Assembly: GCA_003024785.1 (NCBI GenBank) | Contig: PUQB01000652.1 | Span: 1-64,000 of the forward strand | Reading direction: 5' to 3' | DNA from: Selaginella tamariscina | Taxonomy: Eukaryota > Streptophyta > Lycopodiopsida > Selaginellales > Selaginellaceae | Length of the DNA: 64,000 nucleotides | Shown: positions 10,679-20,140 of the stretch, piece by piece | How the letters are laid out: each line of letters starts with the position of its first letter | Position numbering within the stretch: the stretch's first letter is position 1 | The notes under the pieces: model-generated | The model's database searches: none | Told to the model about the DNA's origin: nothing | Seen by the model: the letters and a program-made list of their open reading frames with translations, nothing else | Position numbers and translations under genes: made by a program

Positions 10679-11231
10679 TGTCACGACCCGATACAGGATA
10701 CAGGATACGACATACAGGATTCAGCCTACAGGATATGCGATACAGGATTCGGCCGCAGGATATTCCACAGGATATGCCACAGGATATTCCCAGGATTCTA
10801 CAGGATTCTACAGGATATTCCTATAGGATAAGGGGACCATTTTGGCTAGTGACTAGATTAGCTCATGACCAGATTAGCTTGGAGTTGTGAGCATAAAAGC
10901 TCCGACCTAATTGTTGTACAATCAGTTACTATCAACACCAGTCTTTCTACGATCATTCTTGTTCTTGTCTTGCTCTTGTCTTGTCTTTCCTTTGCCTCCT
11001 GCTCTTGTCCTACTCCTGGATCCTATCCGGTTCCTGTCTTGCTCCTGATCCTGTCCTGTTCTTGTCTCGCTCCTGATCCTGTCCTACTCCTGATTCCTGA
11101 GGTCCAGTTCCTATTCTGCTATCTTGCTCCCGGATCCTATCCTGATCCTGGATCCGTCCTGTTCCTGAGTCAAGCCTTCCTGTCCCTGGAATCCTACTTG
11201 CTTCCTGGTTTCCTGGATCGTGGCTTTGACA
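10679..11231 (+). repeat. 3' LTR of the chromovirus (553 bp)
   Basis: It matches the 5' LTR from TGTCACGACCCG to GGCTTTGACA and is directly followed by the TCGGC duplication at 11232-11236. The U3 array is shorter, with about five GNATATNC motifs against nine in the 5' LTR. The TATA-like box and the CAGTTACTATCAA block are unchanged. Confidence 0.95.
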
Positions 11232-11236
11232 TCGGC

Positions 11237-12026
11237 CTGTCTATTCCCCTGTGGATAGTAGGCTGTTGACGTGTGATGCTTGATGACAAATGCGTTGACC
11301 AATTCTTAGACAGTCTCGTTGATGAAGTGGCTCCCCTGGTTTGACACCAACTCCAGTGGGCAACCGAACTGTGTTAGAATGTTTGTATAGATGAACATCG
11401 CTGTCTGTCCTGCCGTTGCCTCCTTGAGTGCCTTCGCTTCTACCCACTTTGTGGCGTAGTCCGTTGCCACTACGATGTACCTGGAGTGTGTCGTGTGGGC
11501 CTTTGGGTTGATAGGCCCTACAAAGTCCAGGCCCCACTTCTCAAATGCTGCATTCCTGCCGAGGGGTGGTACTCCATGCCTTGGCCTACCGTGGGTTTGC
11601 CTATTCGTTGATAATTGGTGCAGCTCCTTGCTACCTTGGTGGTGTCCCGAAAGATTGTTGCTCACCAGAGTCCGGTTTGTAAGATCTTCCTGGCCGTTTT
11701 GTCTCCCACGAAGTGTCTTGCCCCCGGTCCCGCGTGAGCTGCCTCGACAATCTCGAGAATTTCCCGCGGGCATCTTCGGAGTATGTCATCCTCCCTCGCT
11801 TGTAGAGCTGATCCTCGATTAGCTGGAATGGTAAGCACCTTTGGGCAAGGCTCTGTCTATGTGTCACCGATGTGCCGGAGAGGCCATTTAACCCACTAGT
11901 GAGATAGTGCCGTATTGGTTGTTGCCACTCTGGGACGTCCCAGCAGGTCCTCGGTTCGGTGGTTTGTGGTAATGTGCCTTGTTCAACAATTGTCCTGAAG
12001 AGGTTAGCGTCTGGTATGTCGAGCAA
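11237..12026 (-). pseudogene. Integrase N-terminal and catalytic region of element A
   Basis: Reading leftward, a block near 11850 (LPFQLIEDQLYKRG) begins the integrase N-terminus, followed by a degraded zinc-binding segment spread over two frames. The core contains KWGLDFVGPINPK (first catalytic D), TDYATKWVEAKA, and FGCPLELVSNQGSHF, where the second catalytic position reads N in the usual SDxGxxF. STAYYPQGNRQADV follows. The chromovirus interrupts immediately after this, between 11237 and 5020. With the N substitution, frameshifts and the insertion, this integrase is dead. In life it would join element DNA to chromosomes. Confidence 0.8.
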
Positions 12027-12169
12027 GTCGGTGGCTTCCGCTGGTTCACCGCTCGTTATCCGGGAGAGGAGGTCTGGTGATACGTGCAGCTTACTTGCTT
12101 TATGGATTACAGTAAACTCGAATTCCTACAAGAGGAGTATCCACCGAGCCGCCGCCCGGTGAGCTACGG

Positions 12170-12480
12170 TTTGTTCATGAGGTACAGCATAGCATGGTGA
12201 TCTACGATCAATATGAAATGGTTGCCTAGAAGGTAGTGGCGAAACATGGATACCCTGTAGATGACTGCCAGGCATTCTTTGTCAGTCGCCAAGTAGTTGC
12301 ATTCGGCCGGCGTCATGAGTCGACTTCCATACGCTATGGGTTAGAGCATCCTCTCGTCATCCTCCTAGGACAGGACCGCACCCGTCGCTATGCTTGAGCC
12401 ATCTATTTGTGGAACTGTTGGTTCCAATCTGGTAGGATGAGGATGGGCGCTTCCACCAGCTAGCACTTTATGTCCTCAAA
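12170..12480 (-). pseudogene. RNase H of element A
   Basis: On the minus strand a frame reads IAYGSRLMTPAECNYLATDK followed by ECLAVIYRVSMFRHYLLGNH and LIVDHHAMLYL. This is the standard Ty3 RNase H block ('Y..TEKE.LA.V.....FR.YL.G..F...TDH..L'), with D for the usual T/E positions. It lies between RT and integrase as expected. The upstream start of the domain is broken by stops. RNase H would remove RNA from the RNA:DNA hybrid. Confidence 0.75.
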
Positions 12481-12534
12481 GGCTGCCTGTCGGTGGGCGT
12501 CCATTCATACGGTGCCTCCTTAGTAGTAATTCAG

Positions 12535-13180
12535 TCATTGGTTGGGCCCTATCGGCATACTTCCGGATAAACTTGTGGTAGAACCCTGCTTTTCCCAGAA
12601 TCTTCGGAGTTCTGTGATGTTTTGTGGAGGTGGCATTTCGGCCAGTGCTCGCACTGAACCTGGGTCCACCGTGATGCCTTTCCTAGAGATGATGTGCCCT
12701 AGTAACTTCCCCACGGTCATGCCAAATACGCACTTTGAGGGTTAAGAGATATCCCATATTCTTGGTAGCGCGGCACATCCATTCCAAGCATGTCACATGG
12801 TCTTGCACTGGTCCATAAGCTGTGAAGTCGTCCAGGAATGCCCGACAAAATCAGTGAAGTTTTCAAGAATACCCACTGGACCAACCTCTGAAACGTGGTT
12901 GGAGCGTTGCAAAGTCCGAACGGCATAACTCTAAAGGCGTAAGCACCCCATCCGTGATGAATGCAATTTTGGCTTGGTCTTCCACTGCGATTGTCACCTG
13001 GTTGTATCCATTGAAGCCGTTCATGAACAAGTACATCTCATGGCCCGCTACGTCTTCTAGGATGGCCTCTGTGAATGGGATGGGGAACGGGTCCTTCTCC
13101 GTGGCGGCATTTAGCCATCGATAATCTATGTAGATCCTCAACCAACCGTCCTTCTTTGGTATGATCACAATGGATGACAA
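12535..13180 (-). pseudogene. Reverse transcriptase of element A
   Basis: The first frame (12863-13180) contains IIPKKDGWLRIYIDYRWLNA and AGHEMYLFMNGFNGYNQV, the fingers and palm of an Athila/Tat-type RT. The expected aspartate in 'F.DGF.GYNQ' reads N. A second frame (12717-12926) begins MPFGLCNAPTTFQRLV. The catalytic FLDD is still encoded, with the two aspartate codons at 12827-12832, but out of frame. The tail LLGHIISRKGITVDPGSVRA is in a third piece (12535-12720). At least two frameshifts separate the parts. Confidence 0.85.
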
Positions 13181-13563
13181 CCATTTTGGGTTCTTGATAG
13201 GGTAGACAAAGTCCGCTTCAAGCCACTTGTCAATCTCCTGTTTAGCTTTTCGGATGAAGTTTGAGTTGATGCGGTAACATTGTTGCCGGCTGGGTCGGGT
13301 GTTAGGTTTTAGTTTAATTTGGTGCTGGCATAACTCCAGTGGTACTCCTCTTAGGTTGTGGTAGGTCCAGGCAAATACTTTCCTATATTTACAGAGACAG
13401 TTGGTAATCTGCTCTCCTAGCTTTGCTCCGATGTGAGCATTAACATTTACTAGTTGGTCGTCTCAACCTTGCGCAAGTGGACTGTTGTGTTCCTTAGATG
13501 TGGAGTCGCTAGAGAGTTGTTGCCAACACCCACCTCCAGACATGCGAGGGGGGGGGGTCCCCG

Positions 13564-13607
13564 CATAGTCATAGTAAAAACTATGACACATAGTTTTTAC
13601 TATGACT
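13564..13607. repeat. Perfect 19-bp hairpin in element A
   Basis: The arms AGTCATAGTAAAAACTATG (13567-13585) and its reverse complement (13589-13607) are separated by three bases. Each arm is itself nearly palindromic. A run of ten G stands just upstream (13549-13558). The same arm motif recurs at the inner ends of the fold-back element near 52349-52367 and 52428-52448. The hairpin interrupts the protease-RT spacer coding sequence and may be a small inserted piece. Confidence 0.75.
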
Positions 13608-14147
13608 CGCATGGAGTCTCTCGGTGGCTGTGTGCCTAGAGGAGTTCCTCTGATGTAGTCCACCCTTATGGTCGCTAGACGAATTGGGTTCGTTGGGTCT
13701 GGTGGCGATGGAACACCATGGTTGTCGTGGGCTCCCATGGCCGGTAGCCAGCCAATGATCACCTTGTAGCATATTATGGAGGAGAAGAACTAGGATCTAT
13801 CCAGGAAAGAAGAATACTTCCACCTCCCATACAAGGGGAAGAGCCTATCTAGCTATGCTAAGATCTATGCTACATTGGGTTGGGCGCTCCCTAGCTAATG
13901 ATGCAACCAGGGGTGCCCATGTTGTTTGCTGCTGTGGGAGAGCCTGCTAGAAACCTTATATGAATGTATGTTCCTCTGTCATCGATCCCTTGTGTTGAAG
14001 CCGATCCCCTTTTCTGGTCTAATCGACACTTGCCACATGGTCCAATGGTTGGCAGTCAACTATGTCACCATCATTCACCTACTTCCTGGAATCTTATGAT
14101 GGCTACCTATATTGTCCTTCCTCATGATGACCTACTGCCATCACTAC

Positions 14148-14328
14148 CCCCGCACCTTCTATGTAGGACCCCCGCACCTTCTCCTGGACCTTTGGTTGTT
14201 CCCCTGCGGACCTCCACCTTCTCCACGGAACCACCGACCTTCTCCACGGGACCCTCGCACCTTCTCCATAGGACCCCCGCACCTTCTCCTAGGACCTTTG
14301 GTTGTTCCCCTACAGACCTCCACCTTGT
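14148..14328. repeat. Minisatellite in the protease-RT spacer of element A
   Basis: Units of about 21-22 bp built on CCGCACCTTCTCC are repeated at least six times. A longer block (14169-14220) containing GGACCTTTGGTTGTTCCCCT returns at 14274-14325. On the minus strand the frame stays open across the array and encodes repeated GEGAGVL/VEKVGGS-like peptides, so it arose within coding sequence. Confidence 0.8.
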
Positions 14329-14794
14329 TGCTGAGGAGCACCTAGCCATCAACCACTAGTCGGGGGTCTTCGTCGGTGCCTATGTTGACCTGCTTGACCA
14401 CTACTTTGGAGTCATGTTCCACCCATACATCGGCTTTCTACGGTACTCTTCCTGGGCCAATGGGCCTACACTCCGCATTTCTTTCCACAGAACAAGCCAC
14501 CTCGAGATTTGAGCTTCTGGAGTGTTTGCTCCGGTTTCTAACTAGTCATCAGGTACGTGACGGCCGACTCCCGTACTTCCTGTTGGGGATTCATCTTTCC
14601 TATGACGAATAGCTTTGGCAAACATGCTAGGATGGTCGCTTCTTCCTCATTGTCCAATCCCTCTCCCCACTCTAGGAGATGGTATTCCTGGGTTGGGATT
14701 CTGATGGTGGCCGGGACTTGTTTTGCAGTAATGGATATGACCCCCTCCTTGACGAGAAATCGAATCTGTTGCTTCTCCCAATCATGTTGTACCC

Positions 14795-15175
14795 TTACGC
14801 CCTGGAGCCACGCCGGCCCAGGAGTAAGTCGAACCCCCCTTTTGCGTGCATGTCGAGGATGACCACATTTATCAGGAACTTGATGCTCTGGATCCTGATG
14901 CTTACCTCCCTCATGATGCCCTTAGGGGCCACCTTGGCTTGGTTCGCCATACATATGAGGAAGGGTGAGGGCTCTGGGGGCGGCATCCCCAGTTGTTGAT
15001 GGAGTTCTATGGACATGATATTTACGCCTGATCCCCCATCTATGATCATGTTGTGGATATGTGCGTCTACCACTTGGACAGGTATGGCCAGTACATCATC
15101 CACAAAGTCTACCGCTATTGTTGTGACCCTTGGGCCGCACTGTGGGCCCGTGCAGTTCTCTAGTGAGGACTTCAT
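14795..15175 (-). pseudogene. Aspartic protease region of element A
   Basis: A 127-codon frame on the minus strand contains MIIDGGSGVNIMSIELHQQL, the retropepsin active site in the DGGS form typical of Athila/Tat elements, where DTG is usual elsewhere. PSPFLICMANQAKVAPKGI follows, and then the second protease half with FDLLLGR. The frame is closed at its C-terminus by a break before the spacer. Its upstream side ends where the chromovirus fragment begins (15178), so the gag-protease connection is lost. The enzyme would cleave the element polyprotein. Confidence 0.82.
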
Positions 15176-15177
15176 AA

Positions 15178-15737
15178 TGTCAAGCCACGATCTAGGAACC
15201 AGGAAGAGAGCAGGATTCCAAGAACAAGAAGGCTTGACTTAGGAGCAGGACAGAGAACAGAATAGGATCCGGGAGAGACAGGACATGACAAGATCCAAGA
15301 GCAAGACAAGAGTAGGACAGGAAGGCAGGACAGGATCCAGAAGTAAGATAGGAACAGGACAAGATCCGAGAGCAAGACAAGAGTAGGAGGCAAGAGCAAG
15401 ATACAAACAAGACAAGAACAAGAATGATCGTAGAATGACTGGTGTTGATAGTAACTGATTGTACAATAATTAGGTCGGAGCTTTTATGCTTACAACTCCA
15501 AGCTAATCTGGTCATAAGTCTAATCTAGTCATGAGTTAAGAATAGTGACCCTTATCCTCTAGGCATATCCTGTAGCATATCTTGTAGGAATATCCTGTAG
15601 GTATATCCCGTAGGAATATCCTGCAGGCATATCTTGTAGGTATATCCTGTAACCCGTATCCTGTATCCTGAAATCCTGTATCCGGAATCTTGCATCCTGT
15701 ATCGAGTTGTGACAACATCATGTATCGGGTTGTGATA
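15178..15737 (-). repeat. LTR of the chromovirus fragment
   Basis: The plus strand starts TGTCAAGCCACGATC, the reverse of the LTR end, and reaches the purine tract at 15738. Its 5' tip carries a short repeated terminal motif (GTATCGxGTTGTGA occurs twice, 15698-15735). It retains TATA-like sequence, the CAGTTACTATCAA block and about five GNATATNC motifs on the minus strand. Confidence 0.9.
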
Positions 15738-16936
15738 GCACCTCCTCCCTAAGGACAAGTTCCACGAGTCTTAGGACCTGGTTTAGCAGGATAGTGCTTA
15801 TGGAAAGTAGCAACTTTGGAAAAGCATGAAGTAAGTTGGATGCAGGTTCCCAAGTGCGATCGGTAGGCAAATAACCTTTCCAATCCACCAAGTATTGAAG
15901 TTGGCGGCAATGAAGACGAAAATCAAGGATGGCTGCAACTTCATACTCAGGTTCACCGACAATGACCACAGAGGGGGAGGAGAGAAGCATGACCAGGAAG
16001 AGAAGAAGGATGATACGGCTCCAACAAGGAGGTGTGAAAATAGGATGAAGTTTCACCGTAGATGGTAACTCGAGTCAGAAAGTTACAGGATTAACCTCCG
16101 CCACAATCCTGTAAAGGCCCAATCGTTGAAAATCCAACTTAGAAGAAGGCCTGTTGGTGCGAATGTGTCGACGAAGAAGCCACACGAGATCACCAATCTT
16201 GTATGCAGGTGCCGGCTGATGGTGAGCATCAGCATGCTTGTATCGTTCCTGTGCCTGCTGAAGATGAACCGGGAGATCATCCTCTACCTGACAAGATGCT
16301 GGAGATAATCCTGTACTACAGGAGCAGAAGAAGGAGAAATAAAAGGAGCAAAGTCAAAACATGGATGGTGCCTGTAAGAGCAAAGAAAGGTGTCTGGCAT
16401 ATAAATGCGTGAATGGAGTTGTTGTAGGCAAACTCCACCTTTGGAAGAAGGTCCAACTAGTTGTCATGTTGGTAATTGATGAAGCAACAAAGATATTGTT
16501 CCAAGGTCTGAATTGTGCGTTCTGACTACCCATCAGTTTGCGATGATATCCTAAAGAAAGATCCGCTTTAACCTGTAAACTCCGAAGAAGCTCTCGCCAA
16601 AACTTGTGGACCTCGATCGGAAACAATGCTCTCAGGAAGACCATGATGTCGGAACACTTCACGGATCACCAACTCGGCAGTTGTCTGACCTGTAGCTTCC
16701 TGTTGCAGGGTAGGAAATGAGCATGCTTGGTGAAACGGTCAACCACCACAAGAACTGCATTGAATCCACGAGAAGGAGGAAGATCTGTGAGGAAATCCAT
16801 AGAAATGGATCTCCAAGGAGTAGAAGGAACAGGAAGAGGACAAGAAGACCAGAGGGTACATGATGAGCATCTTCGACCTATTACAAGTGTCACAGCTCCG
16901 TACAAACCTTTCCACAAAACTTCGCAACCCAGGCCT
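15738..16936 (-). pseudogene. Integrase and chromodomain remnant of the chromovirus fragment
   Basis: On the minus strand the chromodomain block (EPEYEVAAILDFRL, YLVDWKGYLPTDRTWEP) lies at about 15800-15965. LGPYR-like linker sequence and integrase pieces ([20 protein letters not shown] at about 16745-16805, [16 protein letters not shown] near 16870-16920) lie further right. The parts are in three frames with several small indels. Catalytic segments are present only as fragments, so this copy is inactive. It is a close sister of the full-length copy in this window. Confidence 0.85.
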
Positions 16937-17145
16937 ATTGATCACCCTATCTATGTCACCAAAATAATTCTTGAACTCTTTCAAGTAATGGTGAATTTCT
17001 TTCTAAAAGAAGGGCAAACCACGCTTGTGAAGTTCATGTGAGAAGTAATCCAACCAACCTAACAACTAAATTCATACGAATCACTAGAACTTAATTCATG
17101 AATTCACAAAATTAAGACATTGTCTTATTGAATTTCTCTGATAAG
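16937..17145. other. Unassigned spacer between the chromovirus fragment and element B
   Basis: About 210 bp match none of the elements here. The left part is open on the minus strand for about 40 codons without a recognisable motif; the right part is AT-rich. It holds the preinsertion flank of element B, because its last five bases (17146-17150, TTGTT) form B's target duplication. Confidence 0.5.
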
Positions 17146-17150
17146 TTGTT
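17146..17150. repeat. Target-site duplication (left) of element B
   Basis: TTGTT before the LTR start TGGTCGTTGAGG is repeated at 25291-25295, directly after the other LTR. This shows that 17151-25290 entered as one unit. Confidence 0.92.
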
Positions 17151-17829
17151 TGGTCGTTGAGGACTCCGCAGGCCAAATGTGGTGCTTCTTAAGAAGCTTC
17201 AGTGGTCGCCAAGACGCTGTGGAGAGCATCCAACTCCGGGGGTCCGAATCGGCAAGCCGGCCTTACCTTGGAAGTGGTGGAAGGTGTTGGATGGCTTCTA
17301 CCCGGACGCCGTGAGGGTCCATGTACAGGTAAGGGAGTTCTACTATGGTGGTTTGGCAGAGAGCGTTGCTCAGCCTAGGAGTGGGATAAGCGGGAATCCC
17401 CATTTGTAAGGTGAATAAAAGGAATATGGATATATTATATTGCCTGTCTGAGTACAAACTATCTCTGACAAAGGAGCAAGATACAAGATGCAGACTTGAC
17501 TCCTAAAAAAGACCCCCAACCCACTACCAACCTTCCTGCTTATATAGTGGGTTACCTAGCAATAGACCCTAGGTATAGGTGGTGCCTTCCTACTGGTCTG
17601 CCGCCTTGTGATAGAATCCTATCTGTCACATTTATGCGCCTCTCTCACACATGCTGTTCTATGTACCCTGGGTAGTTGGTCCGAACAATCGGATCTATGC
17701 TTGGTTATGTCGCCACCTGATATCGGTCGCCATCAGTTCGTACCTGAGGTACCTTCCTTATCCAACGCTTCATCCCATCGCTCGTCCACGCTGACTGGCC
17801 GTTTGATGGTGTCTGACCACCGTCAACCA
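17151..17829 (-). repeat. 3' LTR of element B (679 bp)
   Basis: It is collinear with 24612-25290 and of identical length. The plus strand starts TGGTCGTTGAGG and ends CCGTCAACCA. To the right it enters internal sequence shared with element A (GATGC..GGACTTATTTG), so it is the 3' LTR. No long polypurine tract adjoins it, which is unusual. Confidence 0.93.
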
Positions 17830-18358
17830 GATGCCCGGACTTATTTGTTGGCACGTCCTTAGGCCATTGCTCTAAATATCCACCCCTTGGAGCTTTTGGT
17901 ACATGGCGATTTCGTTCTCCGTTGCAGGTAACGTGATCTTCAGTGTGGTGATGGTCGCCTCCCGTAGCGCGACACCCTCTAGAGCTTTGCCTTGGACCCT
18001 GCCTATTACTCCCAAACCTGCTTAAGTTGACCCTCCAGGTCTTGAGTTCGTTCTCGCAGTATTGCAGCTCCTGTTCCCTTGCCGAGAGGAGTTGAGCTTG
18101 TTGGCGGGTGTGCTCCCTCAGTTCTGGCGTGATTCGTGGTGTGTCCGGTTCCCTGGTTGAGATGTGCTCCTGTCCTGTGCTTGATGGCCCTGTAACGCTT
18201 GCCTCTTGCTTCCTAAGTGGGAGTCCCGGTTGGCTGGCCGTAGGTGTGGTAATGGCCTTTGCGAGTTGAGCTCTCGTTCGCAACTCCCCTCTGACCGCCG
18301 TCAGTTCTGCTTTGCTTCCGTGAGCTCCCCACACCTTCGCTCTAACTGGGATTTCCAT
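17705..18358 (-). pseudogene. Post-integrase ORF of element B with coiled-coil-like segment
   Basis: An open frame of 217 codons on the minus strand starts in the post-integrase region and runs on into the 3' LTR. Its middle is rich in E, Q, R and L (LREHTRQQAQLLSAREQELQ), a pattern expected of a coiled coil. Element A has the same region in decayed form (2183-3000). I know of no named domain here. Additional ORFs downstream of integrase are known from Athila, Tat and Ogre elements; some are envelope-like, others of unknown role. No membrane segment is visible, so an envelope role is not supported. The start codon is uncertain. Confidence 0.5.
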
Positions 18359-18915
18359 TCATGTATCTATTGTTCCTGTTCTGCTATGGCCTGGCTGCGG
18401 GTGTGCTGGTTGTCATCGAGTAGCCCTAAGAGGGTTTCACACTCACTGTATAGCCTCCTAAATTCCGCTCTCCTCTCGCTCCAGCGTTCCAACTTTTTAG
18501 TGTTAGCATACACAATCGACCCCCTTGACTCAGTAGTTCCTTAGCCTTTTGGGTAACCTCCGGGCTTCCTGCCGTCATTCTGTGAGTTCCGTCATTATGT
18601 CATTGTGTTTTTCACCACCACTGGGAGGTCGAGGTTGTCATATATTGTCATGGCTTCTTTTAGCTATTGAAGGCCTCCGCGAGCTCGATATAAGCCATGG
18701 AGGTCCATTGTCCGTCGGTCTGGAAATGTTGGTAATTACTCTTGCACTCGTCCTCGAACTTGTCTTCCTCTCCTCCCTGGCTAGGTCCAGTTGATTTCTC
18801 GGTTGTTTCTGCCAGGATTCCGGTGGTAGCGGGGATCCTACGGCTAGGAAAATCGCATGTATGGGTTCCGACGTCCCATACCTTGGTGATTCCTAGTCAA
18901 GAAAGGGGCTACCTT

Positions 18916-19010
18916 CCGCCTGTTCCTTTATTGATGCCTGTTTTTTCTGTTGATGCCTGTTCCTTGTTGACGCCTGTTCCTCTATTGACTCTTGTTCCTC
19001 TGTTGACCCC
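18916..19010. repeat. About 20-bp tandem repeat in the element B post-integrase region
   Basis: Roughly five imperfect units of GTTGACGCCTGTTCCTCT type occur in a row. On the minus strand they are open and encode a repeated Ser-Thr/Ile-Glu-Glu-Gln pattern, so the array extends the acidic, glutamine-rich part of the extra ORF. Confidence 0.7.
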
Positions 19011-19522
19011 GGGGTTCTAGCTGTTCCCTATAGCCGTGTTGTCCTTCCCTTCTTTGTTGTTTGTCCCTCATTTGGAGTGGTGGTGGTGCTCTAACTGTCG
19101 TCCGGCTGAACGAGCCTATGGTCATAATAGCAATATGGCCGGCCATGGGGAGCCTTTTCTATACTGGTCCGAACTCTGTGAATTCCACTAGTTAGAGCCG
19201 GAACCAGGTACTGCTTAAGGCAGTCAACCCAATTCACCGCGACTCCTTCCCAGCCCTACAAAGACCGTTTGCCAACCGCCTGGTGATCGACTCCCTATTC
19301 TTCCTGTAAGCATGAAGGCACCAGCGTTACGAACTCGGCTACTTCCTCCTTTGCTTGTATGGCTCGTAGTCCATGTGTTCCTGTGGTGGCGAGCTGTTGA
19401 ACCTCCTGTTCGAGCATTCCTCTAGGGTGAGGCTGTCCCCTGGTAGTTGAAAGACTATCGCTAGTTTGTCAAACATAATGCGGAAGACTGTGCTCCCATC
19501 CGTGCAGAACTGTATTCCCCTA

Positions 19523-19527
19523 CGCCC
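19523..19527. repeat. Target-site duplication (left) of the solo LTR
   Basis: CGCCC stands directly before the LTR and again directly after it at 20141-20145. Confidence 0.93.
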
Positions 19528-20140
19528 TGTCAAGCCACGATCCAGGAACTAGGAAGAGAGCAGATTCCAAGAACAAGAAGGCTTGACTCGGGAGCAGGAC
19601 AGAGAGCAGGACAGGAACTAGGAATTCAGGAGCAAGACAGGAATAGGATAGGATCGAGAGAAACAGAACAGGATAGGATCCGAGAGAAACAGGAACAGGA
19701 TAGGACCGGGAGCAAGACAGGAAAGCGCAGGACAGGATCCAGGAACAAGACAGGAACAGACAGGATCCAGGAGCGAGACAAGGAAAGAACAAGAAGCAAG
19801 GCAAAGAACAAGACAAGACAAGATTGATCGTAGTAAGACTGGTGTTGATAGTAACTGATTGTACAACAATTAGGTCGGAGCTTTTATACTCACAACTCCA
19901 AGAGCTAATCTAGGCATGAGTGCTAAAAGTGGTTGCATGCATGCAAAGTGACTACATGCATGCAGAGGCTAAGATGAGTCCACATGTCCCTTATCCTCTA
20001 GGCATATCCTGTGGCATATCCTATAGGAATATCCTGCAACCATATCCTGTATCTGAAATCTTGGTAGGAATATCCTGTAGGAAAGTCCTACAACCCATAT
20101 CCTGTATCCGAAATCCTGTATCCTGTATCGGGTCGTGACA
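19528..20140 (-). mobile_element. Solo LTR of the chromovirus family inserted in element B
   Basis: It runs from TGTCAAGCCACGATCC to CGGGTCGTGACA on the plus strand and is flanked by CGCCC duplications. There is no internal sequence, so the element was removed by recombination between its two LTRs. A short insertion with TGCATGCATGCA repeats is present near 19930-19975. The minus strand keeps the TATA-like box, the CAGTTACTATCAA block and about four GNATATNC motifs. At 613 bp it is the longest LTR copy here. Confidence 0.95.

Larger units (their letters stand above)
5021..11231 (+). mobile_element. Full-length Ty3/gypsy chromovirus inserted in element A
   Basis: A complete plus-strand element: 5' LTR 5021-5612, primer-binding region 5613-5630, gag from 5712, protease, reverse transcriptase, RNase H, integrase and chromodomain to about 10630, purine tract 10666-10678, 3' LTR 10679-11231, and TCGGC duplications on both sides. 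The chromodomain after integrase defines it as a chromovirus. It interrupts the integrase of element A, so it is younger than A. The coding region has at least five frame changes (near 6030, 6690, 7840, 8150 and 9910) but few in-frame stops, so it decayed recently or carries assembly indels. Related LTRs occur at 15178-15737 and 19528-20140. Confidence 0.95.
1517..15177 (-). mobile_element. Element A: Athila/Tat-like Ty3 retrotransposon, interrupted and lacking its gag end
   Basis: Going leftward on the minus strand the order is aspartic protease (14795-15175), reverse transcriptase (12535-13180), RNase H (12170-12480), integrase (11237-12026, continuing at 4757-5020), a long post-integrase region (2183-4750) and a 3' LTR (1517-2182). 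The integrase is split by a chromovirus (5021-11231). The element ends at 15177, where a second chromovirus piece abuts it; gag and the 5' LTR are missing. Protease-RT-RH-INT order with no chromodomain, plus RT blocks such as LNAATEKDPFPIPF and MPFGLCNAPTTFQ, place it with the Athila/Tat side of plant Ty3 elements. All genes carry frameshifts or stops. Confidence 0.85.
15178..16936 (-). mobile_element. 3'-terminal chromovirus fragment, minus strand
   Basis: It contains a 3' LTR (15178-15737), the purine tract (plus-strand GCACCTCCTCCCT at 15738), and chromodomain and integrase sequence homologous to 9470-10678 of the intact chromovirus. Homology stops at about 16936, within the integrase zinc-binding region, so the 5' two-thirds and the 5' LTR are missing. 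Its left flank is element A protease sequence (possible duplication CATAA at 15173-15177). The missing half was lost together with A's gag end, which suggests one deletion removed both. Confidence 0.88.
18359..19527 (-). pseudogene. Decayed post-integrase sequence of element B
   Basis: This continues the homology with element A (about 3000-4020). Near 19339-19527 the minus-strand frame includes FDKLAIVFQLPGDSLTLEEC, a diverged version of LNQLAAIFCLPESGTLLED in A, so a common protein-coding ancestor is likely. Stops and shifts occur throughout. A short coding repeat lies at 18916-19010. The right end is the insertion point of the solo LTR. Confidence 0.5.
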
